A program made the translations under genes and the position numbers. A stretch of 34,479 nucleotides of DNA. It comes from Gemmatimonadota bacterium. Lineage in GTDB: Bacteria; Gemmatimonadota; Gemmatimonadetes; Gemmatimonadales; Gemmatimonadaceae. Below are positions 17,079 through 26,199 of the stretch, piece by piece (the stretch's first letter is position 1; every line of letters starts with the position of its first letter). The stretch is taken from assembly GCA_028876525.1 (NCBI GenBank), contig JAGWRI010000085.1, positions 1-34,479 on the forward strand. The letters are read 5' to 3'. The notes under the pieces are model-generated. The model worked only from the letters and a program-made list of their open reading frames with translations. It did not search any database and had not been told where the DNA came from.

Positions 17079-18208
17079 CGCAACGCCGGGTGGCGATCCT
17101 CGGGTCGACCGGTTCGATCGGCACGACCGCGCTCCGCGTTCTCGCCCGGCAGGGGGACCGGTTCCGGGTGTCGGCCCTGACCGCGTACTCCAACGCGCCG
17201 CTGTTGCGAGAGCAGGCCGGCGCGTTCCAGCCGGCGTTCGTGGGCATCGTCCACGACGGAGCCGAGGCCGACGCGCGGTGGTGCCGCGGGCCGGAGTGCC
17301 TGGCCCGGGCCGCCGTGCGCGACGACGTGGACATCGTGCTCAATTCGGTGGTGGGCTCCGTGGGGCTCGACGCCACGCTGGCGGCGCTCGAGCGCGGCAA
17401 GCGCGTGGCGCTGGCCAACAAGGAGTCGCTCGTGATGGGCGGGCACCTCGTGGCGGCGGCGGCGAAGCGGGGCGGGGGCGAGGTCGTGCCCGTGGACAGC
17501 GAGCACAGCGCGGTGCTGCAGTGCATCGCGGGCCGCCCCGGCGTCGAGGTCCGGCGGATCATCCTCACCGCGTCGGGCGGGCCGTTCCGCGAGTGGCCGC
17601 CCGAGCGCCTGGCGGCGGCCACGGTGCACGATGCGCTGCGGCACCCGACGTGGAGCATGGGGCGCAAGATCACCGTGGACAGCGCGACGCTGGCGAACAA
17701 GGCGCTGGAGGTGATCGAGGCGCACTACCTGTTCGGACTGCCGTACGACCGGATCGACGTCGTCGTGCACCCGCAGAGCATCGTGCACTCGTTCGTCGAG
17801 TTCGTGGACGGGAGCGTGCTGGCGCAGCTCGGCGTGCCGAACATGGAGCTGCCGGTGCTCTATGCGCTGACCCACCCGGCACGGGCGGTCGACGCCGGCG
17901 TGCCGCCCTTCGACCCGGTGCGTGCCTCGCCGCTCACCTTCGAGCCGGCACGGGTCGACGCCTTTCCGGCGCTGCGGCTGGGCGTGGAGGCGGGGCGGGC
18001 CGGAGGCGCCGCCCCGGCCGTGTTCAATGCCGCGAACGAGCAGGCCGTGGCGATATTTCTGGAGGGGCGCCTCCGGTTTCCGGACATTCCGGCGGCCATC
18101 GCGAGCGCCCTCGAAGCGCTTGGTACCATGCCCGGCGACACCCGCGACGCGCTGGAGGCGGCCGACGCCGCCGCCCGGCGCCACGTAAGCGAGCGATTCG
18201 GATGCTAG
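17075..18208 (+). CDS. dxr: 1-deoxy-D-xylulose 5-phosphate reductoisomerase
   Basis: RRVAILGSTGSIGTTALRVLA...RVALANKESLVMGGHLV...VVPVDSEHSAVLQCI...ILTASGGPFREW...HPTWSMGRKITVDSATLANKALEVIEAHYLFGLPYDRIDVVVHPQSIVHSFVEFVDGSVLAQLG. Confidence 0.98.
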   Translation: MTQRRVAILGSTGSIGTTALRVLARQGDRFRVSALTAYSNAPLLREQAGAFQPAFVGIVHDGAEADARWCRGPECLARAAVRDDVDIVLNSVVGSVGLDATLAALERGKRVALANKESLVMGGHLVAAAAKRGGGEVVPVDSEHSAVLQCIAGRPGVEVRRIILTASGGPFREWPPERLAAATVHDALRHPTWSMGRKITVDSATLANKALEVIEAHYLFGLPYDRIDVVVHPQSIVHSFVEFVDGSVLAQLGVPNMELPVLYALTHPARAVDAGVPPFDPVRASPLTFEPARVDAFPALRLGVEAGRAGGAAPAVFNAANEQAVAIFLEGRLRFPDIPAAIASALEALGTMPGDTRDALEAADAAARRHVSERFGC

Positions 18209-19608
18209 TCTGGCTTGCCCCCGTCCTCGTGTTCGGCCTCGTGATCTTCGTGCACGAGTTCGGGCATTTCATCGCCGCGAAGGCGATGGGCGTCTACGCG
18301 CCCCGGTTCTCGATCGGGTTCGGCCCGGCGCTGTGGCGCTGGCGCCCCGGCGAGACGGAGTACGTGCTGGCCATCCTGCCGCTGGGCGGCTACGTCCGCA
18401 TGGCGTCGCGCAACGACGAAACGGCGGCCGCGCTCGAGGGAGGAAACGAGGAGCGGAACGCCCGGCAGGCCGGAGACCCGGGGTACGATCCCGACGCCAT
18501 GATCCCGTTCGGGCCGCGCCCCGTGCCCGAAGACCGGTGGTTCGAGTCCAAGCCGCTCGCCGCCCGCATCGTGATCCTCATGGCGGGCGTGACGATGAAC
18601 GCCGCGCTGGCGGCGGTCGTGGCCATCGGCCTCGCGGCGCACTACGGGCGCGCCGTGATACCCACCCGCGTGGTGGGCGCGGTGCGCGCCCCGGCGCTCG
18701 CCCCGGCGCTGGCCCGGCTGCAGCCCGGCGACACGATCTTCGCCGTGAACGGCGACACGGTGCGCGACTGGACCGACGTCCTGAACGACATCGCGCTGAG
18801 CACGTCGCGGGTGGAATTCGCCACCCAGCACGGGGCGGTCACGGTGCCGCTGGGCGACTCGGTGCACGCGGCCGACGTGGCACAGGCTCTCGACTACTGG
18901 ACGCCCGCCGTGGTGGACTCCGTGGGGGCCGGCGGGCCGGCGGCGGCGGGGGGCATGGAGGCGGGGGACAGCATCCTGGCCGTGAACGGCGAACCGATTC
19001 CCGGATTCGCCCAGCTCGTGGACAAGGTGAGCGCCTCGGCCGGCACGCCGCTCTTGATCGAGGTGCGGCGGGGCACGCGGACCCTGGATCTGCACGTCAC
19101 GCCGAAGGCCACCGAGGTGCCCGATCCGGCGACCGGGAAGACCCAGCTCCTGGGGCGCATCGGCATCGCGCGCCGCGAGATCGTGGCCCGCGTACCGGTG
19201 ACCTTCTGGCAGGCGGTGGAGAGCGGCACGCAGCTCACGTGGGTGATGGGGGGCGCGGTGATCGGCACCGTGCGCGACCTGATCATCCGCCGCGTGTCGG
19301 TGTCGGAGCTGGCGGGGCCGATCACGATCACCCGCGTGTCGGTGCAGGCGGCGCGCACCGGGCTGGAGAATCTGTTCTACCTCATCGCGCTGCTGAGCAT
19401 CAACGTGGCGGTGCTGAATCTGCTGCCGATCCCGATCCTGGACGGCGGCCAGATCGCCATGAACGTGGTCGAGACGGCGAAGGGGAAGCCGTTCAGCCTG
19501 CGGACGCGGGAGAACATCCTGCGGGTGGGGTTGGCGGCCATCGCGCTGCTGTTCGCGGTGGTCATGTACAACGATCTCAAGGCGTGGCTCGGGAAGCTGT
19601 TCTCCTGA
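18202..19608 (+). CDS. rseP: Site-2 intramembrane metalloprotease RseP with PDZ domains
   Basis: HEFGH zinc motif (VIFVHEFGHFIAAKAMGV), IGFGPALWRWRPGETEYVLAILPLGGYVRM, PDZ regions, C-terminal LLSINVAVLNLLPIPILDGGQIAMN. Confidence 0.96.
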   Translation: MLVWLAPVLVFGLVIFVHEFGHFIAAKAMGVYAPRFSIGFGPALWRWRPGETEYVLAILPLGGYVRMASRNDETAAALEGGNEERNARQAGDPGYDPDAMIPFGPRPVPEDRWFESKPLAARIVILMAGVTMNAALAAVVAIGLAAHYGRAVIPTRVVGAVRAPALAPALARLQPGDTIFAVNGDTVRDWTDVLNDIALSTSRVEFATQHGAVTVPLGDSVHAADVAQALDYWTPAVVDSVGAGGPAAAGGMEAGDSILAVNGEPIPGFAQLVDKVSASAGTPLLIEVRRGTRTLDLHVTPKATEVPDPATGKTQLLGRIGIARREIVARVPVTFWQAVESGTQLTWVMGGAVIGTVRDLIIRRVSVSELAGPITITRVSVQAARTGLENLFYLIALLSINVAVLNLLPIPILDGGQIAMNVVETAKGKPFSLRTRENILRVGLAAIALLFAVVMYNDLKAWLGKLFS

Positions 19609-19648
19609 ACGGGCGGCCCCGGGCCCCGAAGGCCGAAGGGGCCTCCCC

Positions 19649-19677
19649 TTTACACCCCCCTTGGGTTCCGTTAACTT
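19649..19677 (+). promoter_or_regulatory. Sigma70-like promoter for rpsO
   Basis: TTTACA (19649-19654), 17 nt, TAACTT (19672-19677), in the locally AT-richer rseP-rpsO spacer. Confidence 0.5.
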
Positions 19678-19740
19678 CATTTGCTGCAATTCATTCGGTT
19701 CAATCATCGCATCCGCCACTGGGGCGGGGATCATCACGAC

Positions 19741-20001
19741 ATGTCTTTTCAGAAGTCCGCCGAGATCGCGAAGTACAAGTCCCACGACACGGACACCGGC
19801 TCGACCAAGCTGCAGGTGGCGGCGCTCACCGAGCGCATCAACTACCTGACCGAGCACTTTCGCGCGCACGTCAAGGATCACCACGGACGGCGCGGCCTGC
19901 TCAAGATGGTGGGGCAGCGGAAGCGCCTCCTGAACTACCTGCGGCGGACCGACGTCGAGGGGTATCGCCAGCTGGTGCAGGATCTCGGACTGCGCTACTG
20001 A
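19741..20001 (+). CDS. rpsO: 30S ribosomal protein S15
   Basis: [71 protein letters not shown]. Confidence 0.98.
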   Translation: MSFQKSAEIAKYKSHDTDTGSTKLQVAALTERINYLTEHFRAHVKDHHGRRGLLKMVGQRKRLLNYLRRTDVEGYRQLVQDLGLRY

Positions 20002-20019
20002 GATGGGCGTGATGAGCAC

Positions 20020-20056
20020 GCGCGCGGAGTGCCACCGGGTGGCCCGCGCGCTTTTT
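20020..20056 (+). terminator. Intrinsic terminator between rpsO and pnp
   Basis: GCGCGCGG (20020-20027) pairs with CCGCGCGC (20044-20051), plus inner CCAC/GTGG, followed by TTTTT (20052-20056). Confidence 0.85.
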
Positions 20057-20079
20057 GTATTCCACGAGGCTACAACGCA

Positions 20080-22308
20080 ATGATGCAACGCATCGAAAAG
20101 ACCTTCGCCGGCCGCAAGCTCGTCATCGAGACGGGCCGGATGGCGAAGCAGGCGGCCGGCTCGGCCGTCGTGCAGTTCGGGGACACGATGGTGATCGCCG
20201 CCTGCACCGTGAGTGACAAGGAAACCTCACTCGGCTTCTTCCCCCTGCTCGTCGAGTATCGGGAGAAGACCTACGCCGCGGGCAAGATTCCGGGCGGCTT
20301 CATCAAGCGCGAAGGGCGCCCGCACGACCACGAGATCCTCGCGGCGCGCGTCATCGACCGCTCCATCCGGCCGCTGTTCCCCGAGGGCTTCAAGAACGAG
20401 GTCCAGGTCTTCATCTACGTGGTGTCGGCCGACCAGGAAAACGACGCCGACGTGCTGGCCCTGGTCGCCGCGTCGTTCGCCATCAACGCGTCGCGCATCC
20501 CGTTCATGGGGCCCATCGCCGGCGTGCGCGTCGGCCGCGTGCAGGACAAGTGGGTGCTCAACCCCACGTTCCAGCAGCTCGAGTACAGCGACATGGATCT
20601 CGTGGTCGCCGGCTCGAACGACTCGATCGTCATGGTCGAGGGCGGCGCGCTGCAGGTCTCCGAAGACGACGTCGTGGACGCCCTCCAGGTCGCCCATGGC
20701 GGCATCCGGGAGCTGATCGCCGCCCAGGACGAGCTGCTGGCCAAGATGGACGACCGCCCGGCCAAGATGGCGTGGAAGAAGGCCGCGTATCCCGACGGGC
20801 TCGAGGCCCGCGTCAAGACGCTGGCCGAGCCCAGGGTCGCCGACGCGATCAACCGCAAGGAGAAGCACACCCGCATCCAGGCCGTCGAGCGGGCCAAGGA
20901 CGAGGTGGTCGAGCAGCTCAAGGACGAGTATCCCGACAACCTCGGCGACGTGAAGGCGGTGCTGGGCGACGTCGAATACGCCGCGCTGCGGTCGCAGGTG
21001 CTGGACACCAAGCTGCGCGTGGACGGCCGCAAGGCCACCGAAGTCCGCCCCATCACCATCGACAGCCCGGTGCTCCCGCGCGCCCATGGATCGGCCCTGT
21101 TCACTCGCGGCCAGACGCAGGCGCTGGTGAGCGTCACGCTCGGCACGGCGAACGACGTGCAGCGGCTGGACACGATCGACGAGCCGTCGGAGAGCACGAA
21201 GTCGTTCATGCTGCACTACAACTTCCCGCCCTTCTCCACGGGCGAGGTGCGGCCCATGCGCGGCACGTCGCGCCGCGAGATCGGCCACGGCAACCTGGCC
21301 GAGCGCGCGCTGCAGGCCATGCTCCCGCCGTTCGAAGAGTTCCCGTATACGATCCGCGTGGTCTCCGACGTCCTGGAATCCAACGGCTCGTCGTCCATGG
21401 CTTCGATCTGCGGCGGCTCGCTCGCCCTGTTCGACGCCGGCGTCCCGATGGGCGCGGCGGTGGCCGGCGTGGCGATGGGGCTCATCTCCGAGGGCAAGCG
21501 CTACGCCGTCCTCACCGACATCCTGGGCACCGAGGACCACCTTGGCGACATGGACTTCAAGGTGGCGGGCACGGCCAAGGGCATCACCTCGATCCAGATG
21601 GACATCAAGATCGAGGGGCTGGACCTCAAGATCATGAAGGAGGCGCTGGCCCAGGCCCGCGAGGGCCGGATGCACATCCTCGGCGAGATGGACAAGGCGC
21701 TGTCCGCGCCGCGCGGCGACCTGTCGCCGTTCGCGCCCCGCATCGTCACGATGACCATCAACCCCGAGAAGATCGGCGACCTCATCGGCCCCAAGGGCAA
21801 GACGATCCGCGGCATCCAGGACGAGACCGGCGCCGAGATCACGGTGGACGACTCCGGCCTGGTCACGATCGCCGCCGTGGGCGGCGAGTCCATGGAGCGG
21901 GCCCGCCAGATGGTCCAGGCAATCACCGCCGAGCCGGTGGTCGGCGAGGTCTACGAAGGCCCGGTCAAGTCCACGACGGCGTTCGGCGCCTTCGTCGAGA
22001 TCATGCCCGGCACCGAAGGGCTGCTCCACATCTCCGAGCTGCGGCACGGCCGCACCGAGCGGACCGAGGACGTGGTGAAGAAGGGCGACCGGGTGAAGGT
22101 CAAGCTCATCGAGCGCGACGAGCGCGGCCGCCTGCGCCTGTCCATGAAGGCCCTGCAGCCCAAGCCGGAAGGCACCCCCGAAGAGGCGGCGTCGGATGGC
22201 AACGGCGCCGAGCCCCATGGGGAGCGGGAAGACCGTGGCGAGCGCGGAGACCGCGGAGACCGCGGCGAGCGTCGCGGCGGCCGCGGCCACCGCTCGCGGA
22301 AGTCGTGA
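20080..22308 (+). CDS. pnp: Polyribonucleotide nucleotidyltransferase (PNPase) with RG/RGD-rich C-terminal tail
   Basis: KLVIETGRMAKQAAGSAVVQFGDTMV...GGFIKREGRPHDHEILAARVIDRSIRPLFPEGF; KH domain IGPKGKTIRGIQDETGAEI; S1 domain GEVYEGPVKSTTAFGAFVEIMPGTEGLLHISEL; tail EREDRGERGDRGDRGERRGGRGHRSRKS. Confidence 0.98.
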   Translation: MMQRIEKTFAGRKLVIETGRMAKQAAGSAVVQFGDTMVIAACTVSDKETSLGFFPLLVEYREKTYAAGKIPGGFIKREGRPHDHEILAARVIDRSIRPLFPEGFKNEVQVFIYVVSADQENDADVLALVAASFAINASRIPFMGPIAGVRVGRVQDKWVLNPTFQQLEYSDMDLVVAGSNDSIVMVEGGALQVSEDDVVDALQVAHGGIRELIAAQDELLAKMDDRPAKMAWKKAAYPDGLEARVKTLAEPRVADAINRKEKHTRIQAVERAKDEVVEQLKDEYPDNLGDVKAVLGDVEYAALRSQVLDTKLRVDGRKATEVRPITIDSPVLPRAHGSALFTRGQTQALVSVTLGTANDVQRLDTIDEPSESTKSFMLHYNFPPFSTGEVRPMRGTSRREIGHGNLAERALQAMLPPFEEFPYTIRVVSDVLESNGSSSMASICGGSLALFDAGVPMGAAVAGVAMGLISEGKRYAVLTDILGTEDHLGDMDFKVAGTAKGITSIQMDIKIEGLDLKIMKEALAQAREGRMHILGEMDKALSAPRGDLSPFAPRIVTMTINPEKIGDLIGPKGKTIRGIQDETGAEITVDDSGLVTIAAVGGESMERARQMVQAITAEPVVGEVYEGPVKSTTAFGAFVEIMPGTEGLLHISELRHGRTERTEDVVKKGDRVKVKLIERDERGRLRLSMKALQPKPEGTPEEAASDGNGAEPHGEREDRGERGDRGDRGERRGGRGHRSRKS

Positions 22309-23570
22309 ACCAGCGGGCCGATACCGCCCCCCGGTTCCAGCGCAGCGTTCTCGCGAACGGACTGACCGTACTCTCGGAGCAGGTGCCGGGAGTGCGGTCG
22401 GTGTCGTTCGGGGCCTGGATCCGGTCGGCGTCGGTGCACGAGCGCGCCGAGGAGATGGGCGTTTCGCATCTCCTGGAGCACATGGTGTTCAAGGGCACCG
22501 AGCGGCGCACGGCGGCCCAGATCGCGCTCTCGCTCGAGGCCGTGGGCGGATCGCTCGACGCGTACACCTCGCGCGAGCACACGGTGTACCAGGCCCGCGT
22601 CCTGGACGCGCACCTCGACCTGGCCGCCGACGTGATTGGCGACATGGTGTTCCACCCCGCGCTGCGCGACGAGGATCTGACGCTCGAGCGGAAGGTGATC
22701 CTCGAAGAGATCGCGATGGTGGACGACACCCCCGACGACTTGGTCTTCGAGCTGCACAACGAGGCCCTCTGGGCGCCCCATCCGCTGGGGTACTCGATTC
22801 TCGGCACGCGCGAGACGGTGTCGCGCCTCGGCACCGCCGAGCTGCGGGCCCTGCACGCCCGGGCGTACCACCCGGAGCACATGATCGTGGCCGCCGCGGG
22901 CAACGTGGACCACGACCGGCTGCTCGAGATCCTGGCCCGGACCGGATGGGCCGACGTCCCGCGGGGGGGGACGCCGCGCCCCGGGGCGCCACCGCTTCCG
23001 GATCTCGTGCCCGCGTCGCGGCACGTCACGCGGGAGGGCGCGCAGACCCACGTCGTGGTGGGAAGCCGGGCCCTCCGCCACGGCGACCCGCGGCGCCACG
23101 CGCTGGTGCTGCTGAGCATGCTCATGGGGGGCGGGATGAGTTCGCGGCTCTTCCAGCGCGTGCGTGAGGAGCTCGGACTGGCCTACGCCGTCTACACCTT
23201 CCAGATGCTGCACGAGCAGGCCGGGGCGCACGGCGTGTACGTGGGAACGGCGCCCGAGACCGCGGGCCGGGCCCTGGACGCGATCGTCGCCGAGCTGGAG
23301 CGGGTGGCCGCCAAGGGGCTTCCGCCCGAGGAGCTGGCGATGGGGAAGGAGCAGCTCAAGGGGCAGCTCGTGCTCTCGCTGGAAAGCCCGGCGTCGCGCA
23401 TGTACCGGGCGGCCTCGGTGGCCCTCTACGACGAGCCGTACCGGACGCTGGACGAGCTCCTGGCCCAGGTGGACGCGGTGGACGAGGCGACGGTCGGCGC
23501 GGTGGCCCGGGAGTTCTTCGATCCGGCGGCCCAAACGGTGCTCTCGCTGGGGCCCGGCTCGGGGGACTGA
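22305..23570 (+). CDS. M16-family zinc peptidase (processing-peptidase-like)
   Basis: GTG start overlapping the pnp stop. HLLEH zinc motif (GVSHLLEHMVFKGTERRTAAQIALSLEAVGGSLDAYTSREHTVYQARVL...LERKVILEEIAMVDDTPDD); GGGMSSRLFQRVREELGLAYAVY. Confidence 0.94.
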   Translation: MNQRADTAPRFQRSVLANGLTVLSEQVPGVRSVSFGAWIRSASVHERAEEMGVSHLLEHMVFKGTERRTAAQIALSLEAVGGSLDAYTSREHTVYQARVLDAHLDLAADVIGDMVFHPALRDEDLTLERKVILEEIAMVDDTPDDLVFELHNEALWAPHPLGYSILGTRETVSRLGTAELRALHARAYHPEHMIVAAAGNVDHDRLLEILARTGWADVPRGGTPRPGAPPLPDLVPASRHVTREGAQTHVVVGSRALRHGDPRRHALVLLSMLMGGGMSSRLFQRVREELGLAYAVYTFQMLHEQAGAHGVYVGTAPETAGRALDAIVAELERVAAKGLPPEELAMGKEQLKGQLVLSLESPASRMYRAASVALYDEPYRTLDELLAQVDAVDEATVGAVAREFFDPAAQTVLSLGPGSGD

Positions 23571-23697
23571 CCGCCGGCCGGGTGCCCCCGGTGCACCGGC
23601 CGGGGCGCGGATTTATGTTTCCAGCGGCCTCACGCCGGATTCCGCATCTGGGCGGAGCGGCCGTCCGGGGCCTCTTAATCCCGTACCCAATCGAGCC

Positions 23698-24813
23698 ATG
23701 AAAATTGGCGTTCCGAAGGAAATCAAGACGAACGAGAACCGCATCGCGCTCGTTCCGGCCGGGGCCGAGGCGCTGGTCGCCGCCGGCCACCAGGTGACCG
23801 TCGAGAAGGGCGCCGGCGAGGGGAGCGGCTTCGCCGACGAGGCGTACACGGCGGTGGGGGCGAAGATCGCGCCCGATGCCGCGGCCGTGTGGCGCGACAA
23901 CGACATGATCATGAAGGTGAAGGAGCCGATCGAGGCGGAGTGGAAGCACATGCGGCGCGGCCAGCTCGTCTTCACGTACTTCCACTTCGCCGCCGACGAG
24001 CGGCTGACCAGGGCGCATCTCGACAGCGGCGCCGTCTGCGTGGCCTACGAGACGGTGGAGCTCCCCGACCGCGAGCTGCCGCTGCTCACTCCGATGTCCG
24101 AGGTGGCCGGCCGGATGGCGGTGCAGGAAGGGGCCAAGTACCTCGAGAAGCTCTACGGCGGGCGCGGCGTGCTGTTGGGCGGCGTGCCGGGCGTGGCGCC
24201 GGCCAAGGTCGTCATCCTGGGCGGCGGCGTCGTGGGAACGAACGCCGCGAAGATGGCCGCCGGAATGGGGGCCAAGGTCATCATCCTCGACCTGTCGCTG
24301 GAGCGGCTGCGCTACCTGAGCGACGTGATGCCGGCCAACGTCCAGCTGATCCACTCCAACCGCCACAACATCCTCGAGGCCATCGAGACGGCCGATCTGG
24401 TGGTGGGGGGCGTGCTGATCGCGGGGGCCAAGGCGCCCAAGCTCATCCGTCGCGAGGATCTCAAGCGGATGCGCCCGGGTTCGGTGATCGTGGACGTTGC
24501 CATCGATCAGGGCGGATGCGTGGAGACTATCCACGCCACGACGCACGAGAACCCGACCTACGTGGTGGACGGGGTGATCCACTACGGCGTGGCCAACATG
24601 CCGGGCGGGGTTCCGCGGACCTCGACGCTGGCGCTGACCAACGCGACGCTGCCCTACGCCCTGCAGCTGGCCAACAAGGGGTGGAAGCGGGCGCTGAGGG
24701 AGAACCCGGCGCTGCTCAAGGGACTGAACGCCGCCGAGGGGCAGGTGACCTACCGCGCGGTGGCGGAGGCGTTCGGGATGCCGTACGTGGAGGCGGAGAA
24801 GTTCCTGGGCTAG
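23698..24813 (+). CDS. ald: Alanine dehydrogenase
   Basis: [45 protein letters not shown]...[14 protein letters not shown]...[24 protein letters not shown]...[31 protein letters not shown]...[13 protein letters not shown]. Confidence 0.97.
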   Translation: MKIGVPKEIKTNENRIALVPAGAEALVAAGHQVTVEKGAGEGSGFADEAYTAVGAKIAPDAAAVWRDNDMIMKVKEPIEAEWKHMRRGQLVFTYFHFAADERLTRAHLDSGAVCVAYETVELPDRELPLLTPMSEVAGRMAVQEGAKYLEKLYGGRGVLLGGVPGVAPAKVVILGGGVVGTNAAKMAAGMGAKVIILDLSLERLRYLSDVMPANVQLIHSNRHNILEAIETADLVVGGVLIAGAKAPKLIRREDLKRMRPGSVIVDVAIDQGGCVETIHATTHENPTYVVDGVIHYGVANMPGGVPRTSTLALTNATLPYALQLANKGWKRALRENPALLKGLNAAEGQVTYRAVAEAFGMPYVEAEKFLG

Positions 24814-24843
24814 AAGCCCGGAACCGGCGCCCCAGCTCGCCGA

Positions 24844-24990
24844 CGACCTCGGACCCCGGACCTCGGTCCCCAGTCCTCGCGGCATCCGGGCCACCGGAGC
24901 CGGGGCGGCTGGACTCCGGGGTCCGGGGTCCGTCGCGACGGGGGCGTGTTACCTCGGTTCGGCGTGTTCGGTCTGAGGTCGGAGGTCGCC
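24844..24990. repeat. Degenerate 7-bp (heptad) repeat clusters in opposing orientation, ald-mreB intergenic region
   Basis: CGACCTC GGACCCC GGACCTC GGTCCCC AGTCCTC (24844-24878); GGACTCC GGGGTCC GGGGTCC (24911-24931); GGTCTGA GGTCGGA GGTCGCC (24970-24990). GGACCCCGGAC (24851-24861) is the exact reverse complement of GTCCGGGGTCC (24921-24931). Confidence 0.8.
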
Positions 24991-25148
24991 GGCGAGCCGT
25001 GGCCGTGGCGGCCCTTTCCAGTGGCGTAGGTTACGGTGAGTCAATATCTTGCTGGCACTGCCCTGCGGTGGTGCGTTCACGGGCCGCCGCCGCCGGCGCC
25101 CGTCGTTCCACCCTCCGTTTTCACACCCCGGATCACGAATTGCCGTTG

Positions 25149-26186
25149 ATGCGCTGGCCGTTCTTCAAAGCGGGTTCGCTGTTCCCCGCGAATGCCATCG
25201 GTGTCGATCTCGGCACCGCGAACACGCTCATTTACGTGAAGGGCGAGGGGATCGTGTTGAACGAGCCCTCCGTGGTCGCGATCGATCGCGAGACGAAGAA
25301 GATCAAGGGCGTGGGCCTCGAGGCGAAGCGCATGCTGGGGCGCACGCCCGACGGCGTGATCGCGGTGCGCCCGATGAAGGACGGCGTGATTGCCGACTTC
25401 GACGTGACCGAGAAGATGCTGCGCTACTTTCTCACGCTGATCATCGAGAACCACGTGTTCAAGGTGAAGCCGCGGGTGATCGTGTGCGTGCCGTCGGGTA
25501 TTACGGAAGTTGAAAAGCGCGCGGTGCGCGACTCGGCCATGGGCGCGGGGGCGAAGGAGGTGTTCATGGTGGCCGAGCCGATGGCGGCGGCGATCGGGGT
25601 CGGGCTTCCCGTGGAGACGCCCACCGGCAACATGGTGATCGACATCGGCGGCGGCACGACCGAGATCGCCGTGATCGCGCTGTCGGGCATCGTGAGCGAC
25701 ACGTCCATCCGCACGGGCGGCGACGAGCTGGACATCGCCATCGTCCAGTTCCTGCGCAAGAATTACAACCTGCTGATCGGCGAGCCGACGGCCGAGCAGG
25801 TGAAGATCCAGATCGGCTCGGCGGCGCCGGTGGGCGAGGAGCGCGAGATGGAGGTCAAGGGCCGCGACCTCGTGTCGGGCATCCCGAAGACCGTCCGCGT
25901 GCACTCCAGCGAAATCCGCGAGGCGATCCAGGAGCCGGTGCAGCAGATCGTGGACGCCGTGCGGCGCGCGCTGGAGATCACGCCGCCCGAGCTGGCGAGC
26001 GACATCGTGGACCGCGGCATCGTGATGACCGGAGGCGGCGCGCTCATTCGCGGCCTCGACCTGCTCCTCAGCCAGGAAACGAGCCTGCCGATCCACGTGG
26101 ACGAGGACCCGCTGACCTGCGTCGTGCGCGGCACGGGCCGGATTCTCGACGACGAGGAGAAGTACTGGTCCGTCCTGAGCAGCTGA
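25149..26186 (+). CDS. mreB: Rod shape-determining actin homologue MreB
   Basis: [32 protein letters not shown]...[71 protein letters not shown]...GGDELD. Confidence 0.98.
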   Translation: MRWPFFKAGSLFPANAIGVDLGTANTLIYVKGEGIVLNEPSVVAIDRETKKIKGVGLEAKRMLGRTPDGVIAVRPMKDGVIADFDVTEKMLRYFLTLIIENHVFKVKPRVIVCVPSGITEVEKRAVRDSAMGAGAKEVFMVAEPMAAAIGVGLPVETPTGNMVIDIGGGTTEIAVIALSGIVSDTSIRTGGDELDIAIVQFLRKNYNLLIGEPTAEQVKIQIGSAAPVGEEREMEVKGRDLVSGIPKTVRVHSSEIREAIQEPVQQIVDAVRRALEITPPELASDIVDRGIVMTGGGALIRGLDLLLSQETSLPIHVDEDPLTCVVRGTGRILDDEEKYWSVLSS

Positions 26187-26199
26187 GGGGAGGGGGGAC

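Noticed and set aside
20227-22290. 687-aa minus-strand ORF antisense to pnp
   Set aside because: The plus-strand frame is unambiguous PNPase. The minus translation is HDRLV-biased shadow sequence.
23576-23601. Hairpin GGCCGGGTGC...GCACCGGCC after the M16 peptidase gene
   Set aside because: The stem needs a bulge and the following T-run is weak (GATTTATGTTT), so I did not call it as a terminator.
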